A stretch of DNA of 5,644 nucleotides from Gammaproteobacteria bacterium (GTDB lineage: Bacteria > Pseudomonadota > Gammaproteobacteria > SZUA-229), in NCBI GenBank assembly GCA_021768055.1, contig JAASSE010000093.1:1-5644 (forward strand), in the 5' to 3' direction. Below, piece after piece: positions 1 to 5,644 of the stretch. A program made the translations under genes and the position numbers. The notes under the pieces were generated by a model, which saw only the letters and a list, made by a program, of their open reading frames with translations, was not told the DNA's origin and ran no database searches. Positions within the stretch are counted from its first letter, which is position 1; every line of letters starts with the position of its first letter.

Positions 1-1670
1 CCAACAAGTACCGTTTCGAGAACATGGAGATGTTACGTGAAACTGTTCGTAACATCTTTGACAACCTGGAGAAATATTTCATCAACCGCACCCTGCCTCT
101 TCCCGAGAAAAGCCAGAAGATTGTCAATCTGAACCAGTCGTTACTACAAGAGTTCAGCTACGGCTACAAGATCATCGCGTTTGAAGCAGCCAATAATATT
201 GACAAAAAAGTAGACACGAAGACGCAAAACATCGTCATTCTGCGCGCCATTCGCTACATGTCCGAACTGTTGCTGCGTGCCAGCGAAGTCTATGAACAGC
301 TTCCTGTCGGCACCTGGTATGACTTGCACCAGATGTATGCCTATGCAGAAAACAAAGGCTTTCATGACAAGGTTATTGCTGACACTGAATACGAACAGAA
401 AAAAGCTTCCATCGAGTCTTATTACAAGCAGGTATTGTTGTTTGCACTGGCGCGCCCGATGGCGCTACGCCAGAGTGATACGGAACGCGTCTATAAACAA
501 CTGTCCGAATGGGCTGATATGACCAAGCTGGGCAATGACCCGCAGGAGAATCAGATCAACCGGTTTTTCTGTTCACGTATAGATGATGATCGTCCACCTA
601 ACTATTTAACAGAAAATGATTGTGATGCTTCGGTCGATATCCGCACGCTGGATACTGCCAACCTGGTCGATCACATTCGCAAGGAAATTAACGGCCGCGA
701 CAGTAAACACGACAAGCTGGCTGTCGGTGACGATATCTCAACTGAAACCCTGCAGGTTCTGGCAATGTCATGGGGCATATGTGCGAAACGACGATTCTCA
801 CGCGCAGACAGAGCTGGCCACATCATGGCCGCGATAGGCCTGTCCCATGCAGCAAGGGAGATAGCAAACGAAGGCAAGCATCGTCGTGATCGATCAAAAG
901 CGGATAATATCAAGCCGGGTAAACGCAACGACATGTCGCTGCAGGCGATACCAGAAGACTTCCAGAGCAGTCAATCTGAACTGAATACGAATTACACCAC
1001 TCATCATGAGCTCGGCGGTGACAAGGATAGTGCATGGGATATGGTTGCCAAAGGCAGGGCACTGACCGATGCTTATGAACGTGAACGCCAGTTCCTAGAA
1101 GACGAAGCACTGGGCCTGAACCGTGAAAAAGGTGACCTGCACTGGGAAATCGTCAATGTCAGCGCCGGCGGCTATTGCCTACGCTGGAATTCTGATACAA
1201 CATCGCGTGCGCAGATTGGCGAACTGATAGCACTGCGCGAGAAAGAGCCCGATGGCAGTCATTCCTGGCGCATCGGCGTGATCCGCTGGATGCAGTTCAC
1301 GCGTGAAAACGGCCTTGAAATAGGTATACAGGTACTTTCACCCAGGGTTATGGCCGCTACGGCGCAGCGCAGCCACCGCCCCAACGAGGAACCGTTCGAT
1401 TGCCTGATACTGCCGGAGATCAAACCGCTGAAGCAGCCACCAACCATTTTGCTGCCTGCCCATGCATTCAGACAAGGCAATGGTCTGAAGATAGAAATGC
1501 TTAAACAGGAAATGGAAGTCAAGCTGGGATCCGTAAAAGAACACACGGGTTCATTTACTCAATTCCAGTTCACTGCCCAGGAAGAGGTAGAAAAATTGAA
1601 ACAGATGGAAAAGAAAAAATCTGATGCTACCAGCAGAGATAATTTTGATGAAATCTGGTCATCTTTGTAG
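1..1670 (+). CDS. PilZ-domain-like protein upstream of fimX, 5' end outside window
   Basis: The frame is open from base 3 to the TAG at 1668-1670. The first ATG (24) has no ribosome binding site before it and sequence resembling the body of a protein continues upstream of it, so the gene most likely starts left of the window. Counting from that ATG, residues 1-300 look mostly helical and match no domain I can name; a W-G-x-x-x-x-R-R segment near 250 is followed by a G-L-S-H-A helix. Residues 340-450 resemble a PilZ beta barrel: N378-V-S-A-G-G fits the (D/N)xSxxG motif, and a later G-V-I-R-W stretch ending in G-I-Q-V fits the barrel's last strands. The RxxxR motif that normally precedes it is missing; only R353, R355 and R367 are near. 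A further beta-rich part and a Lys/Glu-rich helical tail (about 510-548) follow. It is probably a cytoplasmic protein, in one operon with the fimX-like gene 55 bases downstream. A c-di-GMP-related role is inferred; binding itself is doubtful. Confidence 0.8.
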   Translation, partial: NKYRFENMEMLRETVRNIFDNLEKYFINRTLPLPEKSQKIVNLNQSLLQEFSYGYKIIAFEAANNIDKKVDTKTQNIVILRAIRYMSELLLRASEVYEQLPVGTWYDLHQMYAYAENKGFHDKVIADTEYEQKKASIESYYKQVLLFALARPMALRQSDTERVYKQLSEWADMTKLGNDPQENQINRFFCSRIDDDRPPNYLTENDCDASVDIRTLDTANLVDHIRKEINGRDSKHDKLAVGDDISTETLQVLAMSWGICAKRRFSRADRAGHIMAAIGLSHAAREIANEGKHRRDRSKADNIKPGKRNDMSLQAIPEDFQSSQSELNTNYTTHHELGGDKDSAWDMVAKGRALTDAYERERQFLEDEALGLNREKGDLHWEIVNVSAGGYCLRWNSDTTSRAQIGELIALREKEPDGSHSWRIGVIRWMQFTRENGLEIGIQVLSPRVMAATAQRSHRPNEEPFDCLILPEIKPLKQPPTILLPAHAFRQGNGLKIEMLKQEMEVKLGSVKEHTGSFTQFQFTAQEEVEKLKQMEKKKSDATSRDNFDEIWSSL

Positions 1671-1713
1671 CAACCTGAAGATCATGTACCTGTCAGATGA
1701 TATACGGATACGC

Positions 1714-1719
1714 AAGGAA
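1714..1719 (+). promoter_or_regulatory. Ribosome binding site of the fimX-like gene
   Basis: AAGGAA lies six bases before the GTG at 1726. An in-frame TAA at 1720-1722 rules out any earlier start, so this site and the stop together fix the GTG as the start codon. I see no convincing promoter in the 55-base gap, which supports co-transcription with the upstream gene. Confidence 0.8.
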
Positions 1720-1725
1720 TAATTA

Positions 1726-3816
1726 GTGGACGAGAAAACGATTAATCTTGTTGTTATTGACGATTCTTTCGATACTGAAGAGAAAGTCGTCAGCACCTTA
1801 CGTAATGACGGGTTCGCCGCGCGTTCCAGTCGTGTGGAAGATGCGGAAGACCTGATAGAAGCCATTACCAAAAAGGAACCGGACCTGGTGTTATACACCA
1901 AGGGCATGGAGTTTATTTCCCTCAGGGAAGCCAGTGAGTGCATCAGAGATAACCTGAACGGAACCCCTATTCCGATCATCGCCGTGCAAAAGAACGGCGA
2001 TGAACATTCGACAGTTCAAGCCATGAATGAAGGCGCTGTCGATTTATCTTCGTACGACAACATGGATCACCTGCGCCTGGTAATCAACCGGGAAATCACG
2101 TCGCTGCGTAACTGGCGAAAGATACACAACCTTGAATCACGCATGAATGAATCAGAAAAGCGTTGTGCCTCACTGCTCGACAGCTCGCGTGACGCCATTG
2201 CCTATGTACACGAAGGCATGCATGTGTATTCAAACGACTCCTATCTTGATCTGTTCGGCTTTGAACAATCTGATGATCTTGAAGGTATGCCGATTCTGGA
2301 CATGGTAGCTTCCGATAACCGCGACAAGTTCAAGTCGTTCCTGCGCGAATATCTGCAAAAGGATGCTACCACCGAGACACATAAGACCCATTTACAAAAA
2401 CCCAACGGCACCCAGTTTGAAGGTGAAATGGAATTCTCTCCAGCCAGTGTAGACGGCGAACCCTGTATCCAGGTAATCATTCGCAAGGAAGATGTCAATG
2501 CCGAAGCATTGGAAGAACGCCTCAAGGAACTCAGCCAGATAGACCAGTTAACCAACCTGTTCAACCGGCAGCACTGCCTGGACAAGATAGAAGAAACGAT
2601 ATCAATTTGTGAGGAGAAAAAATTTACGTCAGCACTGTTGGAAATCCAGCTGGATAATTTTGATGACATCAAGAGCAATATTGGTATCGTAGGCATAGAC
2701 CAGTTTTTTATAGAAGCAGCGCGCACACTGGAAGGGGCTGTACACGATGGCGACATCCTGTCGTTCATGAATCCTACTTACACCATCATTGCATATGATC
2801 AAGATGAAAATTCGGTTCAGGCATATGCAAAGGAGGTCCAGGAAGCGATCATGAACCTTGAAGTCGCTATCAAGGACGAAAAAATCAATACCACATGCTG
2901 TGTCGGTATTACCATGATTGACAAGGATTCGCCCGAGACCAATGAGATACTGCGCCGCGCAGACAAGGCATCTGAAGAAGCTGCCGAGGGTGGCACCAAC
3001 CAGATCAAGATCTATGTACCTGAAAAAGGCGAGCTGACCCGTCACGAAGTGGATGCCCGCTTCAAGGAACAACTGACCCAGGCCCTCAAAGACGACCAGT
3101 TTGTTCTTTATTATCAACCTGTTATCAGCCTGCACGGTGATACCGACGAACGCTATGAAGTGTTCATACGCATGCTGATGGAAGACAGTGATGAGATCAT
3201 CCTGCCGGCAGATTTCCTGCCAGCTGCCGAGCGTATCGGCATGGCAACGGCAATCGACCGCTGGGTGCTGTACCGTGCTATCCAGGACCTGGTGCAACGT
3301 CAAGCCGAAGGCAAGAAGACGCGTTTCTTCATCAAGTTGTCTGCCGCATCAATCAAGGATGAAACCTTGATCGAATGGATTTCATTCCAGATAAAAGATA
3401 AGGGACTGCCGGATAATTCACTGATCTTCGAGGTAAAGGAATCGGTTGCGGTAACTAACCTGAAAAACGCCAAGGATCTGGCCAATGGATTGAAAAAAAT
3501 CAACTGTGGCTTCGTGCTGGATGACTTCGGTGCCGGCGCCAACCCGTTCCAGCTGCTCGAACACATTGACGCCGACTACATACGCCTCGACAAGACGCTG
3601 ATGGATGAGCTGACCGAAAACACCAAGAATCAGGATACCATCCAGCAATTGACGCACCAGGCAAACGAACTTGGTAAGTCCACTATTGCCCAGTTCGTGA
3701 AAGACGCCAACAGCCTGCAACTGTTATGGGGCATGGGCATCAATTTCATCCAGGGGTACTTCCTGTCTGAACCGTCACCGGAAATGAATTACGACTTCAC
3801 CGACATGGGAGGTTAG
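1726..3816 (+). CDS. fimX: FimX-like degenerate REC-PAS-GGDEF-EAL c-di-GMP receptor
   Basis: The protein has 696 residues, close to Pseudomonas FimX (about 690), with the same domain order: receiver 6-125, PAS 146-255, GGDEF 266-430, EAL 442-690. The receiver keeps D12 and D13, but the phosphoacceptor position is T58, so phosphorylation is unlikely. The GGDEF site (348-353) reads MNPTYT, so diguanylate cyclase activity is unlikely. In the EAL domain the signature is E478-V-F. E569, D599, D600 and Q676 are kept, whereas the catalytic Asn is K537, the Lys is R620 and a catalytic Glu is Q656. It should bind c-di-GMP without hydrolysing it. Known FimX proteins localise to a cell pole and promote type IV pilus assembly and twitching, contacting PilZ and PilB; that role is transferred by family, not shown here. 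The GTG start is fixed by the stop at 1720-1722. No transmembrane segment is visible. The gene is second in a likely operon with the PilZ-like gene and ends inside a perfect palindrome. An unrelated REC-PAS-GGDEF-EAL protein is the alternative, but loss of all three active sites favours FimX. Confidence 0.87.
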   Translation: MDEKTINLVVIDDSFDTEEKVVSTLRNDGFAARSSRVEDAEDLIEAITKKEPDLVLYTKGMEFISLREASECIRDNLNGTPIPIIAVQKNGDEHSTVQAMNEGAVDLSSYDNMDHLRLVINREITSLRNWRKIHNLESRMNESEKRCASLLDSSRDAIAYVHEGMHVYSNDSYLDLFGFEQSDDLEGMPILDMVASDNRDKFKSFLREYLQKDATTETHKTHLQKPNGTQFEGEMEFSPASVDGEPCIQVIIRKEDVNAEALEERLKELSQIDQLTNLFNRQHCLDKIEETISICEEKKFTSALLEIQLDNFDDIKSNIGIVGIDQFFIEAARTLEGAVHDGDILSFMNPTYTIIAYDQDENSVQAYAKEVQEAIMNLEVAIKDEKINTTCCVGITMIDKDSPETNEILRRADKASEEAAEGGTNQIKIYVPEKGELTRHEVDARFKEQLTQALKDDQFVLYYQPVISLHGDTDERYEVFIRMLMEDSDEIILPADFLPAAERIGMATAIDRWVLYRAIQDLVQRQAEGKKTRFFIKLSAASIKDETLIEWISFQIKDKGLPDNSLIFEVKESVAVTNLKNAKDLANGLKKINCGFVLDDFGAGANPFQLLEHIDADYIRLDKTLMDELTENTKNQDTIQQLTHQANELGKSTIAQFVKDANSLQLLWGMGINFIQGYFLSEPSPEMNYDFTDMGG

Positions 3817-3837
3817 CCTTAAGGCTAACCTCCCATG
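3804..3837. repeat. Perfect 34-base palindrome over the fimX stop codon
   Basis: The two 17-base halves are exact complements around the centre at 3820/3821, and the TTAA at 3819-3822 would form the loop of a 15-bp hairpin. The last codons and TAG stop (3814-3816) of the fimX-like gene lie in the left half. No T-tract follows on either strand, so it is not a classical intrinsic terminator. It could end or protect transcripts from both converging gene pairs, or be a repeated intergenic element. The sequence facts are certain; the function is inferred. Confidence 0.8.
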
Positions 3838-3925
3838 AGGTTCTAGGAACTAGGTACTAGGCTCTAGGCTTCTAGATGTACGTACCAAGTTCTTCCTAGA
3901 ACCTAGTTCCTAGTACCTAGTACCT
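3838..3925. repeat. Inverted pair of CTAGGNN heptamer arrays
   Basis: The left arm (3838-3868) is a run of 7-base units CTAGGNN with CTAG at 3843, 3850, 3857 and 3864, then 3872 after one extra base. The right arm (3895-3925) is the complementary run CCTAGNN with CTAG at 3896, 3903, 3910 and 3917. The arms are inverted and match at 27 of 31 positions; the four mismatches fall once per heptamer, at variable positions of the unit. The centre holds an 8-base palindrome, GTACGTAC, at 3878-3885. I found only one other CTAG in the window (near 1095), inside the first gene. The element begins on the base after the 34-base palindrome. A large hairpin or cruciform is possible. I do not recognise a named repeat family. 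Confidence 0.85.
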
Positions 3926-3937
3926 CTGCTTAATCAC

Positions 3938-3965
3938 GCTGATAAGTTTATCTACGTATATCAGC
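3938..3965. repeat. Short inverted repeat over the htpX stop codon
   Basis: GCTGATA (3938-3944) is complementary to TATCAGC (3959-3965) across 14 bases, and a second small inverted pair (GATAA/TTATC, 3941-3952) overlaps it. The right half covers the htpX stop codon (3961-3963 on the - strand). The stem is short, AT-rich and lacks a T-tract, so it is at best a weak transcript-end structure. Confidence 0.35.
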
Positions 3966-4845
3966 CTGCACTTTGCAATGCTGCTATACGTTCTGACAAC
4001 GGCGGATGACTCATAAACAACTTGCGCATGCCATCAGCCAGATTGCCATTGATGCCGAACGCGACCATCTGGTCGGGCAGGTGCGATGGTTCGTGTACGG
4101 CCTGCAGGCGTTGCAAGGCCGCAATCATTTTCTGCCTGCCCGCCAGTGAAGCACCGCCGGCATCGGCACGGTATTCACGCAAACGGGAGAAATACATCAC
4201 GATGGCGCTGGCCAGTATGCCGAACACGATCTGTGCAAGGATGCTGGTAATGTAATACGCCGGTCCGTAGCCCCGTTCGGTCTTGAATACGATGCGATCG
4301 ACCAGGTGTCCGACCACGCGTGAAAAGAAGATAACGAAGGTATTAACCACACCCTGTATCAGGGCCAGCGTTACCATATCGCCATTGGCGACATGGGATA
4401 TTTCATGACCGAGCACCGCCTCGGCTTCATCCATTTTCATGTTGTTGATCAAGCCGGTGGTAACGGCAACGAGGGCATTATTGCGGCTCATACCGGTGGC
4501 AAAGGCATTGATGTCCGGTGAGTTATAAACGGCAACTTCGGGCATCGCAATACCTGCCTGCTCAGCCTGACGCTTGACCGTATCCAGCAACCACTGCTGC
4601 GTTGTATTTTGCGGCTGGGTAATCACCTGTGCACCGGTCATGCGCTTGGCAGACCATTTGGACATCGCCAGCGATATGAAGGAACCGCCCATGCCGAACA
4701 CGGCAGAAAATATCAGCAGCGCCTGCAAATCCAGGTCGACGTTGTTTTCCTGCAACAGCGAATCGACACCGAGCACGCTGAGCACAATGCCCAGAATTAC
4801 CAGCACAGCAATATTGGTGGTGAGAAATAATGCAATACGTTTCAT
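3961..4845 (-). CDS. htpX: HtpX, membrane-bound M48 zinc metalloprotease
   Basis: HtpX degrades misfolded or damaged inner-membrane proteins alongside FtsH; its active site faces the cytoplasm. At 294 residues it matches E. coli HtpX (about 293). The zinc site is H147-E-I-S-H151, followed by G-D, with the third ligand E224 in an R-E-Y-R-A-D segment, as is typical of M48B. Hydrophobic stretches at about 5-27, 41-62, 157-178 and 198-220 fit the usual four membrane segments. The C-terminal S-H-P-P-L-S-E-R block is also typical. The start at 4845 gives the expected family N-terminus (MKRIALFL), though the ribosome binding site is weak (GGG seven bases upstream). It lies 67 bases after parC on the same strand and converges with fimX. 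A candidate promoter in that gap suggests its own control; in E. coli htpX is heat-shock and envelope-stress regulated. Confidence 0.96.
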   Translation of the reverse strand: MKRIALFLTTNIAVLVILGIVLSVLGVDSLLQENNVDLDLQALLIFSAVFGMGGSFISLAMSKWSAKRMTGAQVITQPQNTTQQWLLDTVKRQAEQAGIAMPEVAVYNSPDINAFATGMSRNNALVAVTTGLINNMKMDEAEAVLGHEISHVANGDMVTLALIQGVVNTFVIFFSRVVGHLVDRIVFKTERGYGPAYYITSILAQIVFGILASAIVMYFSRLREYRADAGGASLAGRQKMIAALQRLQAVHEPSHLPDQMVAFGINGNLADGMRKLFMSHPPLSERIAALQSAG

Positions 4846-4872
4846 TGTTTAACCCGTGAAATGTTTCCCTTG

Positions 4873-4900
4873 AATATATGGGCAATTGAACCTGATTCAA
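4873..4900 (-). promoter_or_regulatory. Candidate htpX promoter
   Basis: Read on the - strand, TTGAAT (4895-4900) and TATATT (4873-4878) are 16 bases apart, a fair sigma-70 promoter 28 bases from the htpX start codon. The same stretch also reads as a heat-shock-like pair: ATTGAAT and GCCCATAT, the latter matching 7 of 8 bases of the sigma-32 -10 box CCCCATNT. The gap of 11 bases is about two short of usual sigma-32 spacing. Which sigma factor uses it, if any, is unknown. Confidence 0.45.
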
Positions 4901-4901
4901 T
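4885..4901 (-). repeat. Small hairpin after parC
   Basis: ATTGAA and TTCAAT form a perfect 6-bp stem with a 5-base loop, 11 bases after the parC stop codon. There is no T-tract, so termination is doubtful. It overlaps the -35 box of the candidate htpX promoter and may instead be an operator-like site or chance. Confidence 0.25.
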
Positions 4902-4912
4902 CTCCCGATTCC

Positions 4913-5644
4913 TTAGTCCTCGGATGGTTCTTCGGGTTCCTCCTCCAGGTGCTCGACTTCGAGGCGGTCGACACTGCGGTAACCGCGCGGCAGTTTCAGT
5001 CCACGCCGGCCGCGTTCACCGTAATAGCTGTCCACTTCGTCGGGCTTCATGGTTTTGAACTTCTTGCCTGAATGCACGGTCAGTTTTTCACCGTCCTGGA
5101 TCAATGCCAGGGCGACCACGGCTTCCTCGCCGGACTTGAGCCGTGCTGACGGTATGTTTATGATTTTATTACCTTTTCCGCGCGCCATCTGCGGCAGTTC
5201 AGCGACTTCGGTTACCAGCATGTGACCTTCGGAACTGATCGCGATGATGTAGTCATGTTCGAGATCACGTATCGGTACTGCGGGTAATGCTTTTGCCTGT
5301 TTGCCGACGTTCAATGCAGCCTTGCCGTTTTTAGTGCGTGCATGCAAATCACCCAGACGCACCACAAAGCCGTAACCGAAATCACTGCCGAGCAAATACA
5401 GGTCATCCGGATTACCGATCATTACAGACACAAACTGTGCACCCGCCGGAATGGTGAAGTAACTGGTCAACGGGTCACCCTGCCCTCTTGCTGAAGGCAA
5501 CTTGTGTGCAGGCAAGGTATAGGCACGCCCGCTTGTATCGAGGAACACGGCCAGCTGGTTACTCTTGCCGGTAGCAGAATCCTGGTATTCGTCACCGGCC
5601 TTGTAATTCAGCTTGCACGCATCAATGTCGTGACCCTTGGCTGC
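4913..5644 (-). CDS. parC: ParC, DNA topoisomerase IV subunit A, C-terminal part; 5' end outside window
   Basis: The last 243 residues are visible and the frame is open to the right edge, so the N-terminal catalytic region with the active-site tyrosine lies outside. With ParE, ParC forms topoisomerase IV, which decatenates daughter chromosomes and relaxes supercoils. What is seen is the C-terminal beta-pinwheel domain that steers DNA. Recognisable blade segments are GHDID near the edge, FLDTSGRAYTLPAHKLPSAR, then LGSDFGYGFV, and MARGKGNKIINIP, all very close to gammaproteobacterial ParC. These features separate it from GyrA, whose Q-R-R-G-G-K-G box is absent. The protein ends in an acidic tail (LEEEPEEPSED), which also fits ParC. 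The apparent initiator at 5548 is an internal GTG valine codon, not a start. htpX follows on the same strand after 67 bases. Confidence 0.95.
   Translation of the reverse strand, partial: AAKGHDIDACKLNYKAGDEYQDSATGKSNQLAVFLDTSGRAYTLPAHKLPSARGQGDPLTSYFTIPAGAQFVSVMIGNPDDLYLLGSDFGYGFVVRLGDLHARTKNGKAALNVGKQAKALPAVPIRDLEHDYIIAISSEGHMLVTEVAELPQMARGKGNKIINIPSARLKSGEEAVVALALIQDGEKLTVHSGKKFKTMKPDEVDSYYGERGRRGLKLPRGYRSVDRLEVEHLEEEPEEPSED

Noticed and set aside
24..26. ATG at 24 as the true start of the first gene
   Set aside because: The frame is open to the window edge with protein-like sequence, and there is no ribosome binding site before the ATG.
1681..1701. Weak hairpin (ATCAT/ATGAT) between the PilZ-like and fimX-like genes
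   Set aside because: It has a five-bp stem with an 11-base loop and no T-tract, so it cannot be told from chance.
1671..1725. Separate promoter for the fimX-like gene
   Set aside because: A TATACG at 1701 has no -35 partner at a usable distance; the nearest TTG-type box is 30 bases away.
2241..2768. Second antisense open frame (175 codons) in the fimX-like gene
   Set aside because: It is Ser/Arg-rich shadow sequence opposite the PAS and GGDEF parts, with no domain features.
2629..3303. Long antisense open frame (224 codons) inside the fimX-like gene
   Set aside because: It lies opposite a clear multi-domain gene, has no recognisable domain or ribosome binding site, and is Cys/Ile-rich as expected of a shadow frame.
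3838..3925. CRISPR array or integron attC site
   Set aside because: The repeat unit is 7 bases without spacers, the arms are inverted, and no cas or integrase gene is near; attC core sites are not seen.
4562..4900. Alternative - strand frame over the start of htpX
   Set aside because: It overlaps the N-terminal coding region of htpX in another frame and resembles no protein; the htpX frame has full family motifs.

Overview
The window looks like ordinary chromosomal DNA of a gammaproteobacterium, probably not an enterobacterium. The reasons are a FimX-type c-di-GMP receptor of type IV pilus biology, an HtpX close to the E. coli form in length and N-terminus, a ParC C-terminal domain of gammaproteobacterial type, and base composition near half GC by eye. 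The genus cannot be told from this sequence. I see no prophage, insertion sequence, CRISPR array, tRNA or rRNA.

Layout. On the + strand, 1-1670 is the 3' part of a long PilZ-like gene that enters from the left edge. After 55 bases comes a 696-residue REC-PAS-GGDEF-EAL protein (1726-3816, GTG start) with the architecture and length of Pseudomonas FimX. All three signalling domains are degenerate at their active sites, so it reads as a c-di-GMP receptor and scaffold rather than an enzyme. On the - strand, htpX (3961-4845, membrane zinc protease) lies 67 bases downstream of the end of parC (4913-5644, cut by the right edge; topoisomerase IV subunit A, C-terminal domain).

The two + genes converge on the two - genes. 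The junction (3804-3965) is the most unusual DNA here. A perfect 34-base palindrome contains the fimX stop codon. Directly next to it is an inverted pair of heptanucleotide tandem arrays, with unit CTAGGNN on the left and its complement on the right, holding nine CTAG tetramers in 78 bases. A weaker inverted repeat then runs over the htpX stop codon. None of these has a T-tract, so they are not classical intrinsic terminators.

Working together. The PilZ-like protein and the FimX-like protein are probably co-transcribed and may form a c-di-GMP effector pair controlling type IV pili, as FimX does with PilZ and PilB in Pseudomonas and Xanthomonas. That is inference from domain content and gene order. 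HtpX (membrane protein quality control) and ParC (chromosome decatenation) are housekeeping genes, unrelated in function to the c-di-GMP pair.
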